Source of the DNA: Pseudomonas fluorescens
GTDB lineage: Bacteria > Pseudomonadota > Gammaproteobacteria > Pseudomonadales > Pseudomonadaceae
DNA: 64,000 nt
Assembly (NCBI RefSeq): GCF_902498185.1
Contig: NZ_CABVIX010000001.1
Coordinates: 620,001-684,000 of the forward strand
Reading direction: 5' to 3'
Position numbers and translations under genes: made by a program. Below are positions 40,943 to 49,698 of this stretch, one piece after another. The notes beneath the pieces are model-generated. The model was not told the origin of the DNA. It ran no database searches and saw nothing but the letters and a program-made list of their open reading frames with translations. The first letter of the stretch is position 1; the number at the start of each line of letters is the position of its first letter.

Positions 40943-42066
40943 TGGGTGCCTGGATGCACACGGCGCTCACCGAGGCCCTGGGTTGCCGTTACCCGATCGT
41001 GCAGACAGCCATGGGCTGGGTGGCCGATGCCAACATGGTGATTGCCACCACCCACGCAGGCGGTTTCGGCTTTTTAGCGGCGGCGACCTTGGCCAGCAAA
41101 GACCTCGAAGGCGAGATCCGCAAGGTCCTCGATGCCACCGGGAGCAGTAACTTCGGCCTCAACTTTCACATGTTCCAGGACAACGCCGCGCAGTGCGTGG
41201 ACCTGGCCATCCGTTATCGCCTGCGCGCGGTCAGTTACGGGCGGGGCCCGGATGCCCAGACCATCGCCCGCTTCAAGGCCGCCAAGGTGCTGTGCATCCC
41301 CACGGTCGGGGCGCTCAAGCACGCGCTCAAGGCCCAGGCGCTGGGCGCCGATCTGATCACCATCCAGGGCGGCGAGGGCGGTGGCCATACCGGCGGTGTG
41401 CCCAGCTCGATCCTGCTGCCCCAGGTGCTTGATGCGGTCGAAGTGCCGGTGATCGCGGCCGGTGGCTATTCCACCGGCCGCGGCCTGGCCGCGGCCCTGG
41501 CGGCGGGCGCGAGCGGCATCGCCATGGGCACGCGCTTTCTCATGACCCGCGAATCGCCTACCCCGGCCTCGACCCTGGCGCGTTACCTGGCGGTCGCCGA
41601 CCCCCAGCACGTGCGGGTGACCACCGCGGTGGACGGCATGCGTCACCGAATGATCGAAAACCCATTCATCAACCGCCTCGAACAGGCCGGATCCTTCACG
41701 CGCCTGCGCATCGCCCTGAGCAGTGCCTGGCAGTGGAAGCAGCACACCGGCATGAGCGCCGGCCATCTGTTGAAGGTGCTGTTGCGCGGCCTGCGCGAAG
41801 ACCCCGCCGCCCTGTCGGAGCTGGTCATGGCGGCGAACCAGCCGGTCTTGCTTCAACGCTCGATGGTCGACGGCCTGCCCGATGAAGGCATCTTGCCGAG
41901 CGGGCAGGTGGCGGCGGCCATCGATGAACTGCTCAGTTGCGCCGACGTGATCGAAGGCATCGCCCGCGATGCCGGGCGTTGCCTGGACGCGCTCATCGCC
42001 CGGCGCGGGCCGGTATGTGAACCCTCATGGTCCGTTCGCCTGGCGAACACTGGAGAAGCCTTGTGA
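40942..42066 (+). CDS. ipdC: FMN-dependent oxidoreductase IpdC (nitronate monooxygenase-like)
   Basis: A 374-residue TIM-barrel flavoprotein of the 2-nitropropane dioxygenase/NMO superfamily: PIVQTAMGWVADANMVIATT near 13-32, THAGGFGFLAAATLAS, ITIQGGEGGGHTGG near 138-151, PVIAAGGYSTGRGLAAALAA near 169-188 and GIAMGTRFLMTRES. Between EchA19-like and EchA20 genes, as IpdC lies near echA20/ipdAB in Mycobacterium, where it introduces unsaturation in the C/D-ring CoA ester before hydrolysis. GTG 40939 is an alternative start. Confidence 0.88.
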   Translation: MGAWMHTALTEALGCRYPIVQTAMGWVADANMVIATTHAGGFGFLAAATLASKDLEGEIRKVLDATGSSNFGLNFHMFQDNAAQCVDLAIRYRLRAVSYGRGPDAQTIARFKAAKVLCIPTVGALKHALKAQALGADLITIQGGEGGGHTGGVPSSILLPQVLDAVEVPVIAAGGYSTGRGLAAALAAGASGIAMGTRFLMTRESPTPASTLARYLAVADPQHVRVTTAVDGMRHRMIENPFINRLEQAGSFTRLRIALSSAWQWKQHTGMSAGHLLKVLLRGLREDPAALSELVMAANQPVLLQRSMVDGLPDEGILPSGQVAAAIDELLSCADVIEGIARDAGRCLDALIARRGPVCEPSWSVRLANTGEAL

Positions 42067-42815
42067 ATGCCGCCTTTACCACTGAACTGAACGCGGGCGT
42101 CGCCGAGCTGGTGATCGCCAACCCACCGGTCAATGCGCTGGACAGCCAGCAATGGCAGGCCCTGGCAGAGCAGATCGACGCCCTCGGCGCCGATCCCGAG
42201 GTGCGCGTCATCGTGATTCGCGCCGAAGGCCGCGGCTTTTGCGCCGGCGTCGATATCAAGGAGCTCGACGCCCATCCTGAGCGGATCGTTGCGGTCAATG
42301 CGGGCAACTACGCAACGTTCAAGGCCGTGCACCGCAGCCCGGTGCCGGTGATCGCTGCCGTGCACGGTTATGTGCTGGGCGGCGGCATTGGCATCACCGG
42401 GGCTGCGGACATCGTCGTGGCGGCCGACTGCGCCACGTTCGCGCTGCCGGAAGTCGACCGCGGCGCCATGGGCGGCGGCGCCCACCTGCAGCGGCTGTTC
42501 GGCGTGCAGAAGGTGCGCTACCTGTTCTTCACCGGCGACAGCATCGGCGCCCAGGAAGCCAGCCGCTACGGCTTCATCGAGCGGGTCGTGCCGCGCGAGC
42601 AGTTGCGCGAGACCGCGCTGGAAATCGCGGCGCGTATCGCCAGCAAGAGCTCAGCCATGATCCGCATCGCCAAGGAAGCGCTCAACGGCATTGAGGACGG
42701 GAACCTGGAGGACAAGTACCGCTGGGAGCAGGGCTTCACCTTGCAGGCCTACAACAGCCCGGATTCGGCGGAGACGCGCCGGGCCTTCGTCGAAAAACGC
42801 GACGCGAAGTTCTGA
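42063..42815 (+). CDS. echA20: D-ring hydrolase of the crotonase family (EchA20 type)
   Basis: A 250-residue crotonase started by GTG (GGAGAAG just upstream; GTGA overlap with ipdC). RAEGRGFCAGVDIKELD near 52-68 and VHGYVLGGGIGITGAADIVV near 98-117 form the oxyanion hole; LPEVDRGAMGGGAHLQRL and RIAKEALNGIEDGNLEDKYR follow. These match EchA20, which opens ring D of the C/D-ring CoA thioester to give COCHEA-CoA. Position between ipdC and the acyl-CoA dehydrogenase pair fits. Confidence 0.87.
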   Translation: MNAAFTTELNAGVAELVIANPPVNALDSQQWQALAEQIDALGADPEVRVIVIRAEGRGFCAGVDIKELDAHPERIVAVNAGNYATFKAVHRSPVPVIAAVHGYVLGGGIGITGAADIVVAADCATFALPEVDRGAMGGGAHLQRLFGVQKVRYLFFTGDSIGAQEASRYGFIERVVPREQLRETALEIAARIASKSSAMIRIAKEALNGIEDGNLEDKYRWEQGFTLQAYNSPDSAETRRAFVEKRDAKF

Positions 42816-42824
42816 GGGCGCGCC

Positions 42825-43988
42825 ATGCAGCTTACCTATACACCTGAACAGATCGACTTTCGCGCCGAAGTGCGCGCCTGGCTCAAGCACAATCTGCCCA
42901 AGCAGCCCTTGGCCAGTTATGACACCCGTGAGGGCTTCGAGCAGCACCGCGCCTGGGAGGCCAAGCTGTTCGAGAGCCGCCTCTCCATGGTGATGTGGCC
43001 GGCCGACCTTGGCGGGCGTGGTTGCGGCCTGATCGAATGGCTGATCTTCGAGGAAGAATACTACGGCGCCGGCGCGCCCATGCGGGTCAACCAGAACGGC
43101 CAGTTGCTGCTCGGCCCGACCCTCATGGAGTTCGGCACCCAGGCGCAGAAACAGCGCTTTCTGCCACGCATGGCGGCCAGCCTGGACATGTGGGCCCAAG
43201 GCTGGTCGGAGCCCAACGCGGGTTCGGACATGGCCGCGATCACCAGCAAGGCGGTGCTCGACGGCGACAGCTATGTGCTGAGCGGGCAGAAGACCTGGTC
43301 CACCCGTGCGACCTTCGCCGACTGGCTGTTCGGCCTGTTCCGCAGCGAGCCGGGTTCGAGCCGTCACCACGGTCTGTCGTTCCTGATGGTGCCGCTGGAT
43401 GCCCCAGGCGTGAGCATCCGCCCGATCAAGGCCCTCAACGGCAAGGACGCCTTTGCCGAAGTGTTTTTCGACGAGGTGCGGGTGCCGCTGGAAAACCGCA
43501 TTGGCGCGCAAGGCGAAGGGTGGCACGTAGCGATGGCCACGGCGGGCTTCGAGCGCGGCTTGCTGCTGCGCTCGCCCGCGCGTTTCCAGTACACCGCCCG
43601 CCGGCTGGTGGAACTGTACCAGGCGCACCGCGACAGCGCCGACCGTGATCCGGGTCTGCGCGACGCCGTGCAGGACTGCTGGATGGCAGCCGAGGCCTAT
43701 GCCCTCAGCGCCTATCACACGGTAGGACGCCTGAGCCAGGGTGCGCAGATCGGCGCCGAGTCGAGCATCAACAAGATCATCTGGTCGGAGCTGGACCTGA
43801 AGATGCATGACACGGCCATGCGCCTGCTCGGCGCGCGCGGCGAACTACTCGCCAGTGCGCCTGCCGCCGGGGATGCGGCGGGCTGGCTGGAAGGTTTCCT
43901 GTTTGCCCAGTCCGGGCCTATCTACGCCGGCACCAACGAAATCCAGCGCAACATCATTGCCGAGCGGATGCTCGGTTTGCCGAAGTAG
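42825..43988 (+). CDS. Acyl-CoA dehydrogenase, catalytic-type subunit of a third split enzyme (IpdE1-like)
   Basis: A 387-residue acyl-CoA dehydrogenase: LIFEEEYYGAGAPMRVNQNG near 75-93, QGWSEPNAGSDMAAITSKAV near 125-144, KTWSTRATFADWLFGLFRSE and a complete C-terminal IYAGTNEIQRNIIAERMLGL (about 366-385). The next gene is its shorter partner. IpdE1-IpdE2 heterotetramers act on C/D-ring intermediates in steroid degraders; the placement among ipd genes supports this but does not prove it. Confidence 0.86.
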   Translation: MQLTYTPEQIDFRAEVRAWLKHNLPKQPLASYDTREGFEQHRAWEAKLFESRLSMVMWPADLGGRGCGLIEWLIFEEEYYGAGAPMRVNQNGQLLLGPTLMEFGTQAQKQRFLPRMAASLDMWAQGWSEPNAGSDMAAITSKAVLDGDSYVLSGQKTWSTRATFADWLFGLFRSEPGSSRHHGLSFLMVPLDAPGVSIRPIKALNGKDAFAEVFFDEVRVPLENRIGAQGEGWHVAMATAGFERGLLLRSPARFQYTARRLVELYQAHRDSADRDPGLRDAVQDCWMAAEAYALSAYHTVGRLSQGAQIGAESSINKIIWSELDLKMHDTAMRLLGARGELLASAPAAGDAAGWLEGFLFAQSGPIYAGTNEIQRNIIAERMLGLPK

Positions 43989-43997
43989 GAGCAGGCC

Positions 43998-45056
43998 ATG
44001 GACTTCACTTTCAGCGATGACCAACTCACGTTTCGCGAGGCCATCAGCCGTTTCCTGATGACCGAAGCGGCCCCGGAGATGCTCCGGGAGATCTGGGACA
44101 CCGACGCCGGCCGCTCGCCGGACCTGCGCAACAAGATCGCCGCCCAGGGCCTCACCGCCTTGTCGGTGCCCGAGGCCGAGGGCGGGCTGGGCATGGACGA
44201 TGTGGCCTGGTCACTGATGACCCAGGAGCTGGGCTACTACGCCATTCCCGACTCTCTGGCCGACACCGCCTATGTCGCGGCGGGGCTTCTGAGCGCACTG
44301 GAGCCCGGCCATCCGGCGCGTTCGCGTCTGCTGCCACGCATCGCCGAAGGCAGCGTGCGCATGGCGGTCGGCCATCCGGTCAATCCGCTGGTGAGCGACG
44401 CTCAGCTGGCCGAAATCCTGATTCTGTTCGAGGGCGATGCCGCGCATGCGGTGCCCCGCAGCGAAGTGGATGTTCAGGCCAACCCGAGCATCGACGCCTC
44501 ACGTCGCCTGGGCAAGGTGAGCTGGCGCCCGAGCCCCGCTACCTTGCTGGTCAGCGGCGAGCAGGGCAGGGCGTTGCAGGCGCGCATGCTCGACCGCGGC
44601 GCTTTGTCGGTGGCCGGGCAACTGCTGGGTCTCGCCCAGCGCATGCTGGACCTGTCCGTGGACTATGTGGCCCAGCGCAAACAGTTCGGCAAGCCCATCG
44701 GCAGCTTCCAGGCGGTCAAGCATCACCTGGCCGACGTCGCCCGGCAGATCGAGCACGCCAAGCCGGTGCTGTACCGCGGCGCCCATGGGCTGGCGCAAGA
44801 CGAGGCGAGTGCCGGGCGCTGGGTGTCCCAGGCGCGCCTGGCCTGCTGCGAAGCCAGCTGGCTGGCAGCGCGCAAGGCGATCCAGGTGCACGGCGCAATG
44901 GGGTACACCTGGGAGGTCGACCTGCAGATGTTCATGAAGCGAGCGTGGTCGCTGGATGCGGCCTGGGGCGATCGTGGATTCCATAAATCCCGTGTCGGCG
45001 AGTACCTGTTCGCCGCTGGCGCCCGGCTTGGCCCGGGCCATACCTTCGAGGACTGA
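43998..45056 (+). CDS. Acyl-CoA dehydrogenase, partner subunit of the third split enzyme (IpdE2-like)
   Basis: A 352-residue, shorter acyl-CoA dehydrogenase. The N-terminal helical domain is clear (FTFSDDQLTFREAISRFLMT), the middle beta domain is reduced (about 115-180), and the C-terminal domain has QRKQFGKPIGSFQAVKHHLA and IQVHGAMGYTWEVDLQMFMK but no EIQRNIIA signature. RBS AGGAG. Forms the expected alpha2beta2 enzyme with the previous gene. Confidence 0.86.
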   Translation: MDFTFSDDQLTFREAISRFLMTEAAPEMLREIWDTDAGRSPDLRNKIAAQGLTALSVPEAEGGLGMDDVAWSLMTQELGYYAIPDSLADTAYVAAGLLSALEPGHPARSRLLPRIAEGSVRMAVGHPVNPLVSDAQLAEILILFEGDAAHAVPRSEVDVQANPSIDASRRLGKVSWRPSPATLLVSGEQGRALQARMLDRGALSVAGQLLGLAQRMLDLSVDYVAQRKQFGKPIGSFQAVKHHLADVARQIEHAKPVLYRGAHGLAQDEASAGRWVSQARLACCEASWLAARKAIQVHGAMGYTWEVDLQMFMKRAWSLDAAWGDRGFHKSRVGEYLFAAGARLGPGHTFED

Positions 45057-45059
45057 ACC

Positions 45060-46211
45060 ATGGCCCAGGCCTATATCATCGATGCCCTGCGCACACCGAC
45101 GGGCAAGCGCAAGGGGGCGTTATCCGAGGTTCACGCCATCGACCTGGGCGCGCATGTGCTCAAGGCGCTGGTGGCGCGCAACGGCATCCCTGCCGAGGAT
45201 TACGACGATGTGATCTTTGGCTGCGTCGACACCGTCGGCGCCCAGGCGGGCGATATCGCCCGCACCAGCTGGCTCGCCGCGGGGCTGCCCCTGTGCGTGC
45301 CCGGCACCACCGTGGACCGTCAATGCGGTTCGTCGCAACAGGCGTTGCATTTTGCTGCCCAGGCCGTGATGAGCGGCACCCAGGATGTGATCGCCGTGGG
45401 CGGTGTGCAGACCATGACGAGCATTCCCATCGGCGCCGCGATGCTCGCGGGCCAGCCACTGGGCTTTTCCGATCCGTTCAGTGGCAGTGCCGGTTGGCGC
45501 GCCCGCTTTGGCGATCAGCCGGTGAACCAGTTCTACGCCGCCCAGCGCATCGCCGAGCATTGGCAGCTGAGCCGTGAACACATGGAAGGCTTTGCGCTGG
45601 AGAGCCATCGGCGCGCCCTTGCGGCGGTGCACAGTGGCCGCTTCGACCGCGAGATCGTGGCGTACCAGGCGCTGCGCCAAGACGAAACACCACGTCAGAC
45701 CAGTCTTGAGAAGATGGCCGGCCTGGAGCCGGTCGATCCACGCTATCCGCTGATCACTGCGGCCGTGTCCAGCCAGACCTGCGATGCCTCGGCTGCGTTG
45801 CTGATCGTCTCGGAGGCGGCGCTCAAACGCTACGACCTGACGCCACGGGCGCGCATCCATCACCTGACGGTGTTGGGCGATGACCCGATCTGGCACCTCA
45901 CCGCGCCGATCGCTGCGACCCGCAAGGCACTGCAGAAGGCGGGCCTGAGCATGAGCGACATCGATCGGGTGGAAATCAACGAGGCCTTTGCCTCGGTGGT
46001 CATGGCCTGGGCCAAGGAGCTGGACTACGACCCGGCGCGGACCAACGTCAATGGCGGCGCCATCGCCCTGGGGCACCCGTTGGGCGCGACCGGGATACGG
46101 CTGATGACCACGCTGCTCAACGAGCTTGAATGCAGCGGTAGCCGCTACGGCCTGCAAACCATGTGCGAAGGCGGTGGCCAGGCCAACGTCAGCATCATCG
46201 AACGTCTCTAG
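45060..46211 (+). CDS. fadA6: Thiolase FadA6 type
   Basis: A 383-residue thiolase with full catalytic set: nucleophile Cys in TTVDRQCGSSQQALHFAAQ near 88, His in [17 protein letters not shown] near 340-352 and Cys in LQTMCEGGGQANVSI near 370-378. These blocks are close to mycobacterial FadA6, the thiolase of C/D-ring beta-oxidation. It starts 3 bases after the preceding stop. Confidence 0.88.
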   Translation: MAQAYIIDALRTPTGKRKGALSEVHAIDLGAHVLKALVARNGIPAEDYDDVIFGCVDTVGAQAGDIARTSWLAAGLPLCVPGTTVDRQCGSSQQALHFAAQAVMSGTQDVIAVGGVQTMTSIPIGAAMLAGQPLGFSDPFSGSAGWRARFGDQPVNQFYAAQRIAEHWQLSREHMEGFALESHRRALAAVHSGRFDREIVAYQALRQDETPRQTSLEKMAGLEPVDPRYPLITAAVSSQTCDASAALLIVSEAALKRYDLTPRARIHHLTVLGDDPIWHLTAPIAATRKALQKAGLSMSDIDRVEINEAFASVVMAWAKELDYDPARTNVNGGAIALGHPLGATGIRLMTTLLNELECSGSRYGLQTMCEGGGQANVSIIERL

Positions 46212-46225
46212 AGAAGGAGTGCCGT

Positions 46226-47104
46226 ATGGCAATGTGTAGCGGTCGTACCGTCATCATCACCGGGGCCGGGGGTGGCCTGGGCCGTGCCTACGCGCTGGCG
46301 TTCGCCGCCGAAGGCGCCAATGTGGTGGTCAATGATATCCGCGGCGAAGCAGCCCGCGACGTGGTCGGGCAGATCCACGCCAGCGGGGGCCAGGCCATCG
46401 CCAACAGTGACGACATCACCACGCTGGCCAGTGCCCAACGTATCGTCGACGCCGCATTGGCCGCCTTCGGCGAAGTGCACGTGCTGGTGAACAACGCAGG
46501 CGTCCTGCGTGACCGGTTGTTTCTCAGCCTCAGCGAAGAGGACTGGGACACGGTGATGCAGGTGCACCTCAAGGGCCATTACTGCCTGGCCAACCTGCTG
46601 GCTCGGCGCTGGCGCGACCTTGCCAAGGCGGGGACTGTAGTCGGCGGACGCATCATCAACACCAGCTCCGGTGCCGGCCTGCAAGGCTCGATCGGCCAGT
46701 CCAACTATTCGGCGGCCAAGGGCGGGATTGCCGCGCTTACTCTGGTGCAGGCGGCAGAGCTCGCACGCTACGGCGTGACTGCCAACGCCTTGGCCCCGGC
46801 CGCACGCACCGCCATGACCGAGGGCGCCATGCCGGAGTTGGTGAAAAAACCCGAGGACGGCAGCTTCGATGCCTGGGCGCCGGAGAACGTCGCGCCCCTG
46901 GTGGTCTGGCTCGGCAGCGCGGCGTCCGCGCATGTCACCGGCCAGGTCATCGAAAGCCAGGGCGGCCGGATCTCGCTGGCCGATGGCTGGCGCACCGGTG
47001 TCACGCGCGACAAGGGCGGACGCTGGCAGGTGGAGGAGGTGGGCGAGGTGCTCGATGCCCTCGTGGCGCAAGCCCCCCCGGCGCAGCGCGTCTGGGGCGG
47101 TTGA
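46226..47104 (+). CDS. SDR of the multifunctional-enzyme/17-beta-HSD4 type, hydroxyacyl-CoA dehydrogenase
   Basis: A 292-residue SDR: TGAGGGLGRAYALAFAAEGA near 12-31, VVNDIRG, NNAGVLRDRLFLSLSEEDWD near 89-108, Ser in NTSSGAGLQGSIGQSNYSAAK with Tyr and Lys near 157-165, and LAPAARTAMTE. The GxGxGLGRAYA and NNAGVLRD blocks mark the peroxisomal MFE-2/Hsd4-like 3-hydroxyacyl-CoA dehydrogenases, which include ChsB1 of cholesterol side-chain oxidation. Last gene of the hsaC operon; strong RBS GAAGGAG. Confidence 0.84.
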   Translation: MAMCSGRTVIITGAGGGLGRAYALAFAAEGANVVVNDIRGEAARDVVGQIHASGGQAIANSDDITTLASAQRIVDAALAAFGEVHVLVNNAGVLRDRLFLSLSEEDWDTVMQVHLKGHYCLANLLARRWRDLAKAGTVVGGRIINTSSGAGLQGSIGQSNYSAAKGGIAALTLVQAAELARYGVTANALAPAARTAMTEGAMPELVKKPEDGSFDAWAPENVAPLVVWLGSAASAHVTGQVIESQGGRISLADGWRTGVTRDKGGRWQVEEVGEVLDALVAQAPPAQRVWGG

Positions 47105-47113
47105 GCACCCGAC

Positions 47114-47158
47114 ACGTCCGTTTTGACGATGCCGGGCTGTGCGGGGCACGGTTATATC
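47114..47158 (+). promoter_or_regulatory. Regulon box (ACGTCCGTTTTGACGATG) and -10, ipdF operon
   Basis: Box at 47114-47131 with a changed first two bases. A strong -10, TATATC (47153-47158), follows after 21 bases. Drives ipdF, MaoC, thiolase and the second LuxR-type gene. Confidence 0.72.
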
Positions 47159-47190
47159 TGGCGCTGTCTTTTCTTGCGAGGTAACGCCAA

Positions 47191-47976
47191 GTGAAACACG
47201 CACCCCCTTATGTCCCCGGGCATCAGTTGCTGGCTGGCAAATCCGTGCTCATTACCGCCGCCGCCGGTGGCGGTATCGGTTACGCCGCTGCCCGGCGAAG
47301 CGCCGAAGAAGGCTGCCGGGCGCTGATGATCTCCGACGTCCACCCGCGCCGCCTGGAAGAGGCGGTGGAACGCTTGAAGGCCGAAACCGGACTGCAATCA
47401 GTCTTTGGCCAGCTGTGCGACGTCACCCAGGAAGAACAGGTCCAGGCACTGGTAGCAGGCGCCGAGGACTGCCTGCAAGGCGTGGACGTGCTGATCAACA
47501 ATGCCGGCCTGGGCGGTCAGAAGGCGCTGATCGAGATGACCGACCAGGAATGGCTGCGGGTGCTCGACGTGACCCTGACCGGTACGTTCCGCATGACCCG
47601 CGCCATGCTCGGTCCGATGCAGCGGCGCGGCGCGGGCGTGATCGTCAACAACGCATCGGTGCTGGGCTGGCGCGCACAGAAGGAGCAGGCCCATTACGCC
47701 GCAGCCAAGGCCGGGGTCATGGCCCTGACCCGCTGCAGCGCCCTGGAGGCCGCCGAGTTCGGGGTGCGGATCAATGCCGTGGCGCCTTCCATCGCGCTGC
47801 ATGATTTTCTCAAGAAGGCCGCCAGCCAAGAGCTGCTGTCCAGCCTGGCACAGCGCGAGGCTTTTGGCCGTGCCGCCGAGGTGTGGGAGGTGGCCAATGT
47901 GATGATGTTCCTGGCCAGCGATTATGCCTCCTACATGGTCGGCGAAGTGCTGTCGGTCAGTTCCCAACAGGCGTGA
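47191..47976 (+). CDS. ipdF: IpdF-type SDR of C/D-ring degradation
   Basis: A 261-residue SDR started by GTG (GAGG upstream): GHQLLAGKSVLITAAAGGGI near 10-29, NNAGLGGQKALIEMTDQEWL near 99-118, NNASVLGWRAQKEQAHYAAA near 150-169, then KAGVMALTRCSALEAAEFGV and VAPSIALHDFL. The NNASVLGWRAQ and VMALTRCS blocks are nearly the same as in mycobacterial IpdF (Rv3559c) as I recall it, an oxidoreductase acting on the 5-oxygen function of HIP-derived CoA esters. Confidence 0.9.
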   Translation: MKHAPPYVPGHQLLAGKSVLITAAAGGGIGYAAARRSAEEGCRALMISDVHPRRLEEAVERLKAETGLQSVFGQLCDVTQEEQVQALVAGAEDCLQGVDVLINNAGLGGQKALIEMTDQEWLRVLDVTLTGTFRMTRAMLGPMQRRGAGVIVNNASVLGWRAQKEQAHYAAAKAGVMALTRCSALEAAEFGVRINAVAPSIALHDFLKKAASQELLSSLAQREAFGRAAEVWEVANVMMFLASDYASYMVGEVLSVSSQQA

Positions 47977-47986
47977 GGAGACCTTC

Positions 47987-48457
47987 ATGACCCATGTATT
48001 CACCAGCGCACAGGCGCTGCTCGAAGCGCCCGGACTGAGCCTTGGCGCCACCGACTGGCTGGGCATCAGCCAGCAGCGCATCGATCTTTTCGCCGAAGCC
48101 ACGGGCGACCACCAGTGGATTCACGTCGACCCGCAGCGCGCGGCGGCGGGTCCCTTTGGTGCCTGCATCGCCCATGGCTACCTGACCCAGGCGCTGGCCA
48201 ACCTGTTCATGCCTCAGCTGATGCGCGTCGAAAACCTGGCCATGGGCGTCAACTACGGTTGCGAGCGCGTGCGCTTTCCCGCCCCGGTGCGGGTGGGCTC
48301 CCGGGTGCGGGGGCGTGGCGAGGTGCTGCGCGCCGACGCGGTCGGCGCCGCGGTGCAGCTGGTGGTGCGCATCAGCGTGGAAATCGAGGGCGAAGACCGC
48401 CCTGGCTGTGTGGTCGACACCATCAGCCGCTACACCTTCAATTCTGTCAGCGAGTGA
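47987..48457 (+). CDS. MaoC-family enoyl-CoA hydratase
   Basis: A 156-residue single hotdog-domain hydratase. [20 protein letters not shown] near 36-55 holds the hydratase-2 Asp and His, and [19 protein letters not shown] near 59-77 the second segment. It differs from the DUF35-MaoC fusion in being stand-alone. RBS GAGGAG; 10 bases after ipdF. Probable hydration of a ring- or side-chain-derived enoyl-CoA. Confidence 0.87.
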   Translation: MTHVFTSAQALLEAPGLSLGATDWLGISQQRIDLFAEATGDHQWIHVDPQRAAAGPFGACIAHGYLTQALANLFMPQLMRVENLAMGVNYGCERVRFPAPVRVGSRVRGRGEVLRADAVGAAVQLVVRISVEIEGEDRPGCVVDTISRYTFNSVSE

Positions 48458-48465
48458 ACCTGCCC

Positions 48466-49680
48466 ATGGATCAGCAAGAAGTCGTCATTGTCGCCACTGC
48501 CCGAACGGGCCTGGCCAAATCCTTTCGCGGTTCGTTCAACGACACCGAGGCGCCGGTCCTGGGTGGCCACGTGGTACGCGCCGTGCTCGACCGCGCCGGC
48601 ATCGAAGCTGACGCGGTCGAGGACGTGATCATGGGCGCGGCGGTGCAGCAGGGCACCCAGGGCTACAACATCGGGCGCCTGTGCGCCTACACCGGCGGGC
48701 TGCCTGACAGCGTCCCCGGCATGGCGCTGGACCGCATGTGTGCGTCGGGGCTGATGAGTATCGGCGTCGCGGCCAAGGGCATTCTCGCCGGCGAGATGAA
48801 CATCGCCATCGGCGGCGGCGTGGAATCGCTGTCACTCACCCAGAACAAGCACAAGAACAGCTACCGTGCGCGTTCCGAGGCGGTGCTGGAGGTCATGCCC
48901 AGCGCCTACATCCAGATGATCGAAACCGCCGAGATCGTCTCCCGGCGCTACGGCATCAGCCGCGCTGCCCAGGACGAGTACAGCCTGCGCAGCCAGCAAC
49001 GCACCGCGGCCGCTCAGCAAGCCGGCCTGTTCGACGAGGAAATCGCCGGATTGCACGTCAGCAAGCTGTTCCTGGACAAGGAGGGCAAGCCGGCCGGGCA
49101 TGAGTCGGTGTGGGTCGACCGGGACGAATGCAACCGTCCGGGGACCCGGCTGGAGGACCTGGCCACGCTCAAGCCGGTCTGGAAGGACGGTCAGTGGATC
49201 GAACAGGGCGCCTACGTGACGGCGGGCAACGCCTCGCAGTTTTCCGACGGCGCGTCGGCAAGCCTGCTGATGAGCCGCGCTGAGGCCCGCCGGCGGGGCC
49301 TGACGCCGCTGGGTATCTATCGCGGGATTGCCGTGGCGGGCTGCGCCCCCGAGGAGATGGGCATCGGCCCGGTAGTGGCCGTGCCCCGGCTGCTCAAGCG
49401 CTTCGGCCTGAGCGTGGCTGATATCGACCTCTGGGAGATCAACGAGGCCTTTGCGTGCCAGGTGCTGCATTGCCAGGACGCGCTGGGCATCTCGCCTGAC
49501 CGGTTGAACGTCAATGGCGGCGCCATCGCGATCGGGCATCCGTTCGGCATGTCGGGGGCGCGCATGGTGGGCCATGCCCTGCTCGAAGGCCGTCGGCGCG
49601 GTGCGCGGTATGTGGTGGTGGCCATGTGCATTGGTGGGGGCATGGGCGCCGCCGGATTGTTCGAATTGTCTGGCCGCTAG
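48466..49680 (+). CDS. Thiolase (acetyl-CoA acyltransferase)
   Basis: A 404-residue thiolase with Cys in [20 protein letters not shown] near 90, His in [20 protein letters not shown] near 350-362 and Cys in [17 protein letters not shown] near 385. All catalytic residues are present, unlike the Ltp2-like protein at 11929. A side-chain or late C/D-ring acyl-CoA is the likely substrate; a FadA5 role is possible but not shown by sequence. ATG 48466 chosen by alignment to thiolase N-termini. Confidence 0.87.
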   Translation: MDQQEVVIVATARTGLAKSFRGSFNDTEAPVLGGHVVRAVLDRAGIEADAVEDVIMGAAVQQGTQGYNIGRLCAYTGGLPDSVPGMALDRMCASGLMSIGVAAKGILAGEMNIAIGGGVESLSLTQNKHKNSYRARSEAVLEVMPSAYIQMIETAEIVSRRYGISRAAQDEYSLRSQQRTAAAQQAGLFDEEIAGLHVSKLFLDKEGKPAGHESVWVDRDECNRPGTRLEDLATLKPVWKDGQWIEQGAYVTAGNASQFSDGASASLLMSRAEARRRGLTPLGIYRGIAVAGCAPEEMGIGPVVAVPRLLKRFGLSVADIDLWEINEAFACQVLHCQDALGISPDRLNVNGGAIAIGHPFGMSGARMVGHALLEGRRRGARYVVVAMCIGGGMGAAGLFELSGR

Positions 49681-49698
49681 ACCTACAGGAGCATGCCC

